A stretch of DNA of 20,394 bases from JAWOJF01 sp046481785 (GTDB taxonomy: Bacteria; Bacteroidota; Ignavibacteria; Ignavibacteriales; Ignavibacteriaceae). The stretch is from contig JAWOJF010000199.1 of NCBI GenBank assembly GCA_046481785.1, positions 1-20,394 on the forward strand, given 5' to 3'. Below are positions 1 to 7,366 of this stretch, one piece after another. How positions within the stretch are numbered: position 1 is the first letter of the stretch; each line of letters opens with the position of its first letter. Made by a program: the position numbers and the translations under genes. The notes below the pieces were generated by a model that was not told the DNA's origin, made no database searches, and was given only the letters and a program-made list of their open reading frames with translations.

Positions 1-1296
1 ATTAGTGCAATTATTTCATATGCTTTTGTTCTGCCGGCTGCTTCTATCATCTCGCTCATCGTGTTAACAAAGAGCTTTAGAAAATATGGTTATAATGTAA
101 AAGCTTTTACAATGGCTCAATGGATGGGAAGCCGTTACAACAGTAAAGGATATTCCTTATTTTTTGCATTCCTATCTCTCCTGCTGATAACATTTATAGT
201 ATTAATATGTGTAGGATTAACTAAAGTACTCAGCCACTCACTTAATCTGCCTGAATTTTATGTACTTACCGGGCTTGTTGTTTTTGTATTCGGCTATATG
301 ATGTTCGGCGGTGCCAACTCGATGGTATATACAAATACAATACAGGCACTTTTAATGCTTGTGGTTGCATTTATACTTTTAGGTTCAGGATATGAACATT
401 TCAGCAGTGGTGTTCACGGATTTTTAGATAAGCTGAGTGCTATTGATCCAAAACTAACTCAAACTACTAATACAAGCAGTTTTTTATTCAGGGATTATTT
501 TGAAATATTTTTTACCCAGATTGTTGTGGGTGCAGCTATAGTATGCCAGCCTCACATAATAACAAAATCACTTCTTATTAAAGATGAAAAAGGTGTAAAC
601 AAATACCTGTTCTTTGGCGCAATAACTCAGATAATATTTTTCCTCGTAGTAATTGCCGGACTCTATGCCCGCTTGTCATTTCCTGACCTGACAGTTAACG
701 GTGCGCCTCTGAGTCTTGATGGAGTTATACCCGCTTATGTTGTAAAGGAATTCCCAGTATATATAGGAATTATTGTGGTATTAGGCCTTATCTCAGCCGG
801 TATATCAACACTTGAAGGACTTATACAATCGGTATCGGCAACTGCAACATCCGATATTATATTGCCCATCTTCGGCAAATATCTGCCCTCCGATGAAGGC
901 AGGAGGAATATCTTTCTTCTTCTTTTAAATAAAATAGTAATAATTGTTTTTGCCGCAGCAACAATATGGCTTTCGTATGATCAGCTTGTAAACCCAAAAC
1001 TTAGTGTAGGCATCTTTGCACAGAATGGCGTATATGCGTATTTCTCCGCAGCGTTTGTGCCGATATTTTTTGGTATGTTCCTCAAAAATATTCCAAAGAT
1101 TGCACCAATAGCTGCTTCTGTAGCTGCAATAATTGTACACTTCTCATTTTATTATGGAAAAATCCGCGTACCCTTTACACTTGCTACGGGTGAAAACCCG
1201 GGTGTGGCAGCAGCAATGGCTATTGTGTTTTCGCTGATCACCGGTTTAGCTTTATATTTTTTATTGAAAGGTAAGGCTAATGAATCATCAAACTGA
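1..1296 (+). CDS. Sodium:solute symporter (SSS family), 5' truncated by window edge
   Basis: This is an inner-membrane Na+-coupled symporter. The reading frame is already open at base 1 (it begins ISAIISYAFVLPAA) and continues through the GTG at 61, so that GTG is not a convincing start and the gene begins upstream of the window. About 431 residues are visible, almost all hydrophobic helices with short loops, as in the SSS/SLC5 family, whose members are usually 480-580 residues long. The stretch GAAIVCQPHIITKSLL resembles the conserved loop of monocarboxylate-type members such as the acetate/pantothenate branches. The substrate cannot be read from the sequence. The stop overlaps the next gene by 17 bp, so the two are probably translationally coupled. 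A partner that makes acyl-CoA suggests a carboxylate substrate (inference). Family assignment is firm; substrate is a guess. Confidence 0.85.
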   Translation: MSAIISYAFVLPAASIISLIVLTKSFRKYGYNVKAFTMAQWMGSRYNSKGYSLFFAFLSLLLITFIVLICVGLTKVLSHSLNLPEFYVLTGLVVFVFGYMMFGGANSMVYTNTIQALLMLVVAFILLGSGYEHFSSGVHGFLDKLSAIDPKLTQTTNTSSFLFRDYFEIFFTQIVVGAAIVCQPHIITKSLLIKDEKGVNKYLFFGAITQIIFFLVVIAGLYARLSFPDLTVNGAPLSLDGVIPAYVVKEFPVYIGIIVVLGLISAGISTLEGLIQSVSATATSDIILPIFGKYLPSDEGRRNIFLLLLNKIVIIVFAAATIWLSYDQLVNPKLSVGIFAQNGVYAYFSAAFVPIFFGMFLKNIPKIAPIAASVAAIIVHFSFYYGKIRVPFTLATGENPGVAAAMAIVFSLITGLALYFLLKGKANESSN

Positions 1297-2797
1297 CTGG
1301 CTAAGCAAATGGGCTTATTATACTCCCGGCAAATTATTCCTGAAGGAGTATAACCGGAAACTTGAATGGAGCTTTGCAGATTTTAACAACAGGACCAATA
1401 AGCTTGCATCTTATCTTACTAAAGAGCTAAAACTTAAAAAGGGAGACCGGATAGCTTTTTATTCAAAAAACAGGGCAGAATATGTCTTGTTTTTCCTCGC
1501 CTGTATTAAGTCAGGAATTATTTTAGTACCCCTTAATTTCAGGTTAACCCCGCGCGAGCTTGATATTTTAATTCATGATGCAGAACCTGCATTGTTTGTT
1601 TATGAAAAAGAATATGAAGAACAGGTAAAAAAACTCAGTCAGTTACCCGGTATAAAACTTTTAAAGCAGGTTGAAGATTTCAGCAGTATTCTTACAGGCA
1701 AGACTGAACTGCATGAATATTTACCATCAGCACCGCCCGACGAACGGGATCCCGTAATGATATTGTATACCGCAGGTACAACAGGACTTCCGAAGGGTGT
1801 TATCATTAACCACAGAATGCTTTTCTGGAATGCACTTAATACCTGCCTCAGGCTTGATATTACTTCATCAGACCACACACAAAGTTTTGCTCCCTTCTTC
1901 CATACCGGCGGATGGAATGTGCTGTTTACACCTTTTCTGTTTCATGGTGCATCTCATACAATCCTTCAGAGTTTTAATGCTGAAATAATTTTAAAGCTTA
2001 TGGAAGAGGAAAAAACAACACTTCTTTTTGGTGTACCCACAATGCTGCAGATGATGTCTGACCTTCCCGGGTTTGAAAATGCCAATCTTTCATCAATAAG
2101 ATATGCCATTGTAGGCGGAGCTCCAATGCCGATACCGTTGATAAACCTGTGGCATAAAAAGGGTATCTATATACGGCAGGGTTATGGTTTAACCGAAGTA
2201 GGTCCAAATTGTTTTTCGCTTCACCAGGATGATGCTATCAGAAAAAAAGGATCAATCGGGTTTCCTAATTTTTATGTTGAAGCAAAAATAATGAGCACTG
2301 AAGGAAAAGAATGTAATGCTGGTGAAGTAGGTGAATTATGGCTCCGCTCCCCTGTTGTAACTGACGGGTACTGGCGAAAGGAACAAGAAACAAGTGAATC
2401 AATTACAGACGGATTCTTCCATACCGGCGATCTTGTTAAGAAAGACAGCGAAGGCTATTACTATGTAGTTGATAGAAAAAAGAATATGTATATAAGCGGA
2501 GGCGAGAATGTATATCCCGCTGAAGTTGAAAAATATCTTTATACCCATGATGCGGTAAAAGAAGCTGCTGTAATTGGGGTACCGGATGAAAAATGGGGAG
2601 AGGCAGGCAAGGCATTTTTAGTGCTTAAAGAAGGGGCTGCTCTTAATGAAAATGATATTATAGAATACTGCAAAGGCAGCCTGGCAAAATATAAAATTCC
2701 AAAACATGTTCAGTTTCTTAAAGTACTTCCAAAAACTGAGGCCGGGAAAATAAATAAAATCGAATTACAATTAATTCACAAAAAACAAAATCACTAA
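1280..2797 (+). CDS. Acyl-CoA synthetase / AMP-dependent ligase (ANL superfamily)
   Basis: This cytoplasmic enzyme activates a carboxylic acid with ATP to an acyl-adenylate and then a CoA thioester. At 505 residues it is full length for the medium/long-chain fatty-acid-CoA ligase group. The motifs are in order: the P-loop YTAGTTGLPKG at about 163-173, YGLTE at 302-306, FHTGD with the ribose-binding Asp at 384 followed by the hinge region DRKKNMYISGGENVYP, and the C-terminal PKTEAGKI with catalytic Lys490. All the residues needed for adenylation and thioesterification are present. The start lies inside the end of the symporter gene, with GAAAGGT just upstream as a weak ribosome binding site. 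A 17-bp gap separates it from the following lipoprotein gene. The acid substrate (fatty, aromatic or short chain) is not determined by these motifs. Confidence 0.92.
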   Translation: MNHQTDWLSKWAYYTPGKLFLKEYNRKLEWSFADFNNRTNKLASYLTKELKLKKGDRIAFYSKNRAEYVLFFLACIKSGIILVPLNFRLTPRELDILIHDAEPALFVYEKEYEEQVKKLSQLPGIKLLKQVEDFSSILTGKTELHEYLPSAPPDERDPVMILYTAGTTGLPKGVIINHRMLFWNALNTCLRLDITSSDHTQSFAPFFHTGGWNVLFTPFLFHGASHTILQSFNAEIILKLMEEEKTTLLFGVPTMLQMMSDLPGFENANLSSIRYAIVGGAPMPIPLINLWHKKGIYIRQGYGLTEVGPNCFSLHQDDAIRKKGSIGFPNFYVEAKIMSTEGKECNAGEVGELWLRSPVVTDGYWRKEQETSESITDGFFHTGDLVKKDSEGYYYVVDRKKNMYISGGENVYPAEVEKYLYTHDAVKEAAVIGVPDEKWGEAGKAFLVLKEGAALNENDIIEYCKGSLAKYKIPKHVQFLKVLPKTEAGKINKIELQLIHKKQNH

Positions 2798-2814
2798 CCA
2801 AATGGAGTTACACA

Positions 2815-3345
2815 ATGAAAAACTTATTAATGTTTTTACTCATAAGCATGTCTCTCGTGCTTGTATCCTGCAAGGATGACGATTCTGATCCAGTACAACC
2901 GGAAGAAAAGGCTGCAATAGTAGGCACCTGGGTTTCTGATGGTAATAACGTGGCTTATGGTTTAAGGGCAACCCTTAAAGTTGCAAAAATAGTTGCAACA
3001 TTTAATGAAAACAGTTCTTATTCATTTGTTCAAACCGACAGTTCCGGAGTTTCTACAACCTACAACGGAACATATACTTTTATTGAAACAACTTATACCG
3101 ATACACTAACTGGTTCATTTACAAATGGTGCTAAGGTATATAATATGGTTGCAAGCCAGACAACTCCTGCAATTACAGCAAGCGGTATTGCGGCAGTTAG
3201 CGGAAACAATATGTCTTATGAAGTAATACAAACTTCACCGGCACTTACAGGCGTTAATGCACCAACAGCAGCAGGCGGTTTTGGCAGTACAACTGTCGGC
3301 GGTGTTAGCTATGCAATTTATATCCAGAAATATGTTAAACAGTAA
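2815..3345 (+). CDS. Small lipoprotein, lipocalin-like fold possible
   Basis: A 176-residue exported protein. It opens with a type II signal peptide (Lys3, then a hydrophobic run) ending in LVSC, so Cys19 should be lipidated. The next residues, KDDDSD, are acidic, and in Bacteroidota acidic residues after the Cys are common for outer-membrane and surface lipoproteins. The mature part has IVGTWVSDG near residue 36, the opening strand typical of lipocalin-like domains in this phylum, followed by Thr/Ser/Gly-rich beta strands. The ribosome binding site GGAG lies at 2804-2807. It sits 17 bp after the ligase gene and 66 bp before the barrel protein, all on the same strand. A ligand-binding or accessory role is only inferred from fold and position. 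Confidence 0.75.
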   Translation: MKNLLMFLLISMSLVLVSCKDDDSDPVQPEEKAAIVGTWVSDGNNVAYGLRATLKVAKIVATFNENSSYSFVQTDSSGVSTTYNGTYTFIETTYTDTLTGSFTNGAKVYNMVASQTTPAITASGIAAVSGNNMSYEVIQTSPALTGVNAPTAAGGFGSTTVGGVSYAIYIQKYVKQ

Positions 3346-3358
3346 TTATCAAAATTAT

Positions 3359-3392
3359 GGGGCTGCACTACATTCTGTTATCAGGCAGCCCC
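3359..3392 (+). promoter_or_regulatory. GC-rich intercistronic hairpin
   Basis: A perfect 8-bp inverted repeat, GGGGCTGC (3359-3366) and GCAGCCCC (3385-3392), encloses an 18-base loop. It sits in the 66-bp gap between the lipoprotein and the outer-membrane barrel gene, ending 8 bases before the GGAG ribosome binding site at 3401. No T-run follows, so it is more likely a transcript-stability, processing or attenuation element than a full terminator. It could set a different expression level for the barrel and hydrolase genes. Confidence 0.5.
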
Positions 3393-3411
3393 GGAATATT
3401 GGAGTTAAAAG

Positions 3412-4971
3412 ATGATAAAACATCTGTTCAATACAATTATCATAATCTTTTTTTTAACTTCCCATTTAGCAGCCCAGGACTCAGTTCTTGTAGACAGGAT
3501 ACCGGATGAAAAAACTCCTGAGTTCCAGTTTATAGGGTACTTTTTTGCACGGGGTACTGCCAGTGATGTAGCACCAACAAATGAGCTTTTAAGGGGACAG
3601 ATAATCGGTAGATTGTTTGGGCCTAATACAACCGGCACTCATTCAAAAACATCATCATATCTCGAACAGCGTTTTGTGCCGATGTTTATATACAGACCTT
3701 CAATACTGGATGGTGCAGCAACTTTCAGAAGTCTTTTTAAAATTGATATGACGTGGGGAGATGCAGCGTACGGAACAGGCGGAAATATTGGCGGCGGAAT
3801 AAATGCCGGACAGGTTAACCTGCAGACACTGCTTGCCAATGTGGAAATTAAACCGGAAGATGCTGACTGGCACCTGGTACTGGGGCTTCAAAGAATTTTT
3901 GATAACGTCAGAGATCCGAATACGGCCGCTGTAAGCACTGCGCAGACAAGTGCATATAAACTTTCTTACTGGGGCACACAGGGTGTAGGTATTTCTTTAT
4001 TCCATGATCTTAGTAAAACAACTTCTTACAAGTTTGGTTATTACCAGTTATACGAAAATACAATCCAGGAAAATGATGATGTTTCATTATGGATGTTTGA
4101 TATCGAATCAAGAATACAGCCCCTTTTAGAAGCCGGTTTTGATGCATGGTTTGTCTGGGACCGCGGCAAAAGTTCAGGCGGTGTTTCTGTTTTGGGACAA
4201 GGATTGAACAGCGCACTGGCAGCGTATAACGGCGCTGTAAGGTTAAACCTTCCAACACCAAGATATGAAGCAAATATTTTATGGCTTGGCTCCCACCTTT
4301 CTTATAACAGGGATTTCCTTGCCGGCAGATGGTGGGCTGATGGTTATGTAATGGCTAACCTCGGTTCTATTGATACGGTAAGTGCCGATAATTCCACAGG
4401 CAGCTTTGCAGATATTGCCGGTACAGCCGTTAATGGTATGCTTTCATATAAATATGGAATGACTGCTAACGATAAAATAAGTATAGAAGGTTTATTTACA
4501 ACCGGTGATAAGAATGGTGCAAACGATGGAACAATGAACAGCGTTATTACGGGAAATGTTTACGGCTCACCAACCGGTATATACAGCTCTCACCGGGCTT
4601 TACTTCTTTTTCCTGATCCGCAGGTAGCAAACAGGTATTACTCTGCCGTTCATGATATATCAAATATGGGACTTGGTGTCAGTGCCGGATTCCTTACAGT
4701 TTCAAAAGACCTTGTACCCAATAAATTCAGCGGAAAATTTACCATTGCTTCAGCTTTATCAAATTATGAGCCTGACGGCGGCAGCGCATACATGGGCTCT
4801 GAAGTAAATGTAGAGTTTAAGTACAACATAAAAGTTTTTCTCACAGTAGGGTTAAGCGCCGGGTATCTTAAACTTGGCGATTTCTATAACGCACCTTCGG
4901 CTACATATAACAGTGAAAGGCCTAAGGATCCGTGGGTTATATTTACAACACTTAGCTGGCTAATGTTTTAG
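3412..4971 (+). CDS. Outer-membrane beta-barrel (porin-like) protein
   Basis: A 519-residue exported protein. The signal peptide MIKHLFNTIIIIFFLTSHLAA ends before Gln22. The mature part is rich in Gly, Ser, Thr, Asn and aromatics in alternating amphipathic strands with no long hydrophobic helices, and the chain ends in the aromatic residue Phe (SWLMF). All of this is typical of an outer-membrane barrel inserted by BAM. I do not recognise a named porin family. It may be a substrate-specific channel of the alginate-export or phosphate/hydrocarbon-porin kind. The ribosome binding site GGAG lies at 3401-3404. The following hydrolase gene starts 9 bp after the stop. In context it may admit the substrate of the hydrolase or symporter (inference). 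Confidence 0.75.
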   Translation: MIKHLFNTIIIIFFLTSHLAAQDSVLVDRIPDEKTPEFQFIGYFFARGTASDVAPTNELLRGQIIGRLFGPNTTGTHSKTSSYLEQRFVPMFIYRPSILDGAATFRSLFKIDMTWGDAAYGTGGNIGGGINAGQVNLQTLLANVEIKPEDADWHLVLGLQRIFDNVRDPNTAAVSTAQTSAYKLSYWGTQGVGISLFHDLSKTTSYKFGYYQLYENTIQENDDVSLWMFDIESRIQPLLEAGFDAWFVWDRGKSSGGVSVLGQGLNSALAAYNGAVRLNLPTPRYEANILWLGSHLSYNRDFLAGRWWADGYVMANLGSIDTVSADNSTGSFADIAGTAVNGMLSYKYGMTANDKISIEGLFTTGDKNGANDGTMNSVITGNVYGSPTGIYSSHRALLLFPDPQVANRYYSAVHDISNMGLGVSAGFLTVSKDLVPNKFSGKFTIASALSNYEPDGGSAYMGSEVNVEFKYNIKVFLTVGLSAGYLKLGDFYNAPSATYNSERPKDPWVIFTTLSWLMF

Positions 4972-4980
4972 GAGGAATGA

Positions 4981-5931
4981 ATGAAAAAAACATTATTATT
5001 TTCTTTGGTAATTACAATATCATTCCTGTGGGCCGGCTGCTCGGGGTATCTTTACACGTCTGCTCCCCCGCTTGAATTTTCAGCTATTGATTACGGTTAT
5101 CCGGTTAACATGATGCCGGGTAATCCTTCAATAGCTTACATTGATGCCGGTAAAGGCGAACATACAATTATACTTGTACACGGTCTTGCAAGCAATGCAG
5201 GCTTCTGGAGATACAATATTGGCGGGCTTGCAAAACATTTCCGTGTTATTGCGGTAGATCTTCCCGGTTATGGTAAATCCCAAAAAGATTCTTACCCATA
5301 TAATATGAGCTTTTATGCAGAGCAGGTTAAGCGTCTGGCTGATCATCTGAATCTTGATAAATTCATACTGGCAGGCCACTCAATGGGGGGACAAACAGCA
5401 ATTACCTTTGCATTAAAACATCCCGAACGGCTTGAGAAGCTTATACTTGCCTCACCTGCCGGTTTTGAAAAATTTCAAACGGGTGAAGGCGACTGGCTTA
5501 GAAGTGTAATGACTGTTGAAGGGGTTAAGAAAACAACCGAAGACGGCATTAGGAGAAACCTGGCTGCAAACTTCTATACATGGAATGACAAGAGGGAGTG
5601 GATGGTTGAAGAACGTGTACGTATGTCAAAAGCTGAGGAGTTTGACGAGTTTGCTTACGCGGTTGTCCGTTCTGTAAATGGAATGCTGGATGAACCTACT
5701 TTTAATAAAGTTGGAAGTATAACCGTCCCCACTTTAATTATTTATGGAGAAAATGACGGATTGATTCCAAATCCATATCTCAATCCGGGATTTACAAAAG
5801 ATGTAATGCAAAAAGGACATACACAAATAAAAAATTCTGAGTTAGTAGAAATACCGGGTACAGGGCATATGCTGCAGATTGAGAAACCGGAAATATTCAA
5901 CAACGCAGTAATAGAATTTGTTACTAAGTAA
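4981..5931 (+). CDS. Lipoprotein alpha/beta hydrolase (esterase/lipase-like)
   Basis: A 316-residue alpha/beta-fold hydrolase anchored by lipid. The N-terminal signal ends in LWAGC, giving lipidated Cys20. It shows the oxyanion motif VHGLAS, the nucleophile elbow GHSMGG with Ser134, the acid in GENDGLIPN (Asp259), and His296 in GTGHMLQIEKP, which together make a complete Ser-Asp-His triad. The fold matches small esterases, C-C hydrolases and epoxide-hydrolase relatives, and the Ser nucleophile argues against haloalkane dehalogenase or epoxide hydrolase. The strong ribosome binding site GGAGG (4971-4975) overlaps the previous stop codon, so it is surely co-transcribed with the barrel gene. It should act in the periplasm or at the outer membrane. 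A paralogue without a signal peptide lies at 6426-7295. Confidence 0.88.
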   Translation: MKKTLLFSLVITISFLWAGCSGYLYTSAPPLEFSAIDYGYPVNMMPGNPSIAYIDAGKGEHTIILVHGLASNAGFWRYNIGGLAKHFRVIAVDLPGYGKSQKDSYPYNMSFYAEQVKRLADHLNLDKFILAGHSMGGQTAITFALKHPERLEKLILASPAGFEKFQTGEGDWLRSVMTVEGVKKTTEDGIRRNLAANFYTWNDKREWMVEERVRMSKAEEFDEFAYAVVRSVNGMLDEPTFNKVGSITVPTLIIYGENDGLIPNPYLNPGFTKDVMQKGHTQIKNSELVEIPGTGHMLQIEKPEIFNNAVIEFVTK

Positions 5932-5944
5932 AAGACAAATAGAT

Positions 5945-5961
5945 TTTTGTCTTCGACAAAA
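5945..5961 (+). terminator. Possible weak terminator hairpin after the five-gene run
   Basis: TTTTGTC (5945-5951) and GACAAAA (5955-5961) form a 7-bp stem with a TTC loop, 13 bases after the hydrolase stop. A second small stem, CCTGC/GCAGG (5972-5976 and 5982-5986), follows. Neither has a clean T-run behind it, so termination here is only possible. The position at the end of the run is the main support. Confidence 0.35.
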
Positions 5962-6057
5962 TGTCCCCGCCCCTGCAAAGGGCAGGCTTTGTGAAAATTA
6001 AAGACTGAGGAATAAATACAATTTTATTGATTAAGAGGGTGTCTCAAAAGTAAGATG

Positions 6058-6336
6058 AATTGCCACGACATTTAGAGTCCCTTGCAGAACTCGGAACTGT
6101 CATTCCGAAGGAGTCTTCGACTGAGGAATCTCAATGCAAATGCGGCGGTGAGATCCCGACGAGGCGGGATGACAGAAGTTGTAGTTCTGCAATAGACTCT
6201 TTATGTCGTGGTTTAGGATTCCAAATAATTTTGGCTTTAGCCCCCGAAGGGTCGGGACGCGCACAATTAAGGCAATTTGTGGCTAAAGCCTCCATGTTTA
6301 TTGTTTTTCTCCCACGACTTAAAAGTCGTGGCAATT
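6058..6336. repeat. MITE-like non-coding element with 12-bp perfect terminal inverted repeats
   Basis: The element begins with AATTGCCACGAC (6058-6069) and ends with its exact reverse complement GTCGTGGCAATT (6325-6336). Inside are nested inverted repeats. GGCTTTAGCC (6233-6242) pairs with GGCTAAAGCC (6281-6290). CTGTCATTCCG (6097-6107) pairs with CGGGATGACAG (6165-6175) with one G-T wobble. The 20-bp palindrome centred on 6321-6322 (CCACGACTT/AAGTCGTGG) forms the right end. The local base composition is GC-richer than its neighbours. The words GTCATTCCGAAGGAGTC and GAGGAATCTC are of a kind seen in dispersed intergenic repeats of this group of bacteria (from memory). Open frames across it look accidental. 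Confidence 0.65.
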
Positions 6337-6425
6337 GATATCTTCTCTTTTTGAAGTTAATACTGAATTGTGCAACATTCTCATAGGTCAGGCAGAGAAT
6401 TAAATTTATACTTACAGATAATACT

Positions 6426-7295
6426 ATGCAATTTCGCGAACTAGAATATCCCCTTCCATATAAAACTATTCTGTTAAAAAATGGATACAGCATTGCTTAT
6501 TTAGATGAAGGTGAATCTGATAAAACGCTTCTTTTAGTTCATGGTTTAGGTACTTATTCCCTATCGTGGATACACAATATAGAAGAACTAAAAAAACATT
6601 TCCGCTGTATTGCCGTTGATCTGCCGGGATATGGAAAATCTTCTGCCGGCATACATCCAGGTACAATGAATTTTTATTCTGATATTTTATCGGATTTTAT
6701 TGAAGCCCTTCAGTTAAAGAATATTTCACTTGCCGGACATTCAATGGGGGGACAAATTTCCATAACGTTTGCACTCCTGTACCCTTCTGTAGTAAAAACT
6801 CTTTTTCTACTTGCGCCTGCGGGCATAGAAATTTTTACAGGAAGTGAGGAACTTCTAATTAAGAAAAATTTTACGGCTGATACTTATTTCATGAATGATG
6901 AAGAAAAGATAAGGAGTTCATTTACAGGCAATTTTTATAACATGCCTGCAGGTGCAGAATTTATGATAAGAGACCGGATAATTATGAAAGAATCGAAAAA
7001 TTTTTATGATCACTGTAGGGTTGTGGCAAATTCATTATACGGCATGCTGGATGAGCCTGTTTCAGGAAAGCTGCAAGAACTGGCTTGCCCTGTATATATC
7101 ATATGGGGCGAGAATGATAAACTAATCCCAAATCCATATTTCCATCCCGAAAAAACTCCGAGCGAAATTGCAGAATCGGCAGCTTCAGTTATTCCTGATG
7201 CAAAACTTTTTATGATTAAAGAATGTGGACATTTTATACCCTTCGAAAAGCCGTTAGAAGTTAATAGTATTATTAAATCTGCCTTTATTATATAA
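6426..7295 (+). CDS. Alpha/beta hydrolase, cytoplasmic paralogue of 4981-5931
   Basis: A 289-residue alpha/beta hydrolase without a signal peptide. The motifs parallel those of the upstream lipoprotein enzyme: VHGLGTYSLSW, AVDLPGYGKS, the elbow GHSMGGQ with Ser106, GENDKLIPNPY with Asp231, and CGHFIPFEKP with His269. By eye the two proteins align end to end apart from the N-terminal lipoprotein signal. This suggests a local duplication followed by loss or gain of the export signal. The start at 6426 has no clear Shine-Dalgarno sequence, but the frame upstream offers no better start and the homology begins right here. The substrate is unknown. A cytoplasmic esterase or thioesterase-like role is possible. 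Confidence 0.85.
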   Translation: MQFRELEYPLPYKTILLKNGYSIAYLDEGESDKTLLLVHGLGTYSLSWIHNIEELKKHFRCIAVDLPGYGKSSAGIHPGTMNFYSDILSDFIEALQLKNISLAGHSMGGQISITFALLYPSVVKTLFLLAPAGIEIFTGSEELLIKKNFTADTYFMNDEEKIRSSFTGNFYNMPAGAEFMIRDRIIMKESKNFYDHCRVVANSLYGMLDEPVSGKLQELACPVYIIWGENDKLIPNPYFHPEKTPSEIAESAASVIPDAKLFMIKECGHFIPFEKPLEVNSIIKSAFII

Positions 7296-7366
7296 TCAAT
7301 ATCACTCCACTTTCTTACGTAAAATTCCGCATATGATTTAATAAAATTATTTGTTTTCTTACATTT

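Larger units (their letters stand above)
5932..6425. other. 494-bp intergenic region, no gene seen
   Basis: This spacer separates the lipoprotein hydrolase from its leaderless paralogue. It holds the weak hairpins at 5945-5986, the word GAGGGTGTCTCAAAA at 6034-6048 (similar to some insertion-sequence ends, but with no matching right end in the window), the inverted-repeat element at 6058-6336, and about 90 bp of AT-rich DNA that probably contains the promoter of the next gene. Neither strand shows a reading frame with protein-like composition plus a ribosome binding site. Confidence 0.7.

Noticed and set aside
61..1296. Symporter gene starting at GTG 61
   Set aside because: The frame is open and reads as a membrane helix back to base 1, so the gene is truncated by the window edge and does not start at 61.
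6034..6048. GAGGGTGTCTCAAAA as the end of an insertion sequence
   Set aside because: It resembles some IS ends, but there is no matching inverted end, transposase or target duplication in the window.
6060..6338. 92-codon open frame on the plus strand across the inverted-repeat element
   Set aside because: It has no convincing start with a ribosome binding site, its composition is not protein-like, and it coincides almost exactly with the repeat, so it is an accident of the element.
6131..6493. 120-codon open frame on the minus strand
   Set aside because: It runs from inside the hydrolase gene back through the repeat element, has no ribosome binding site, and its translation shows no recognisable domain.
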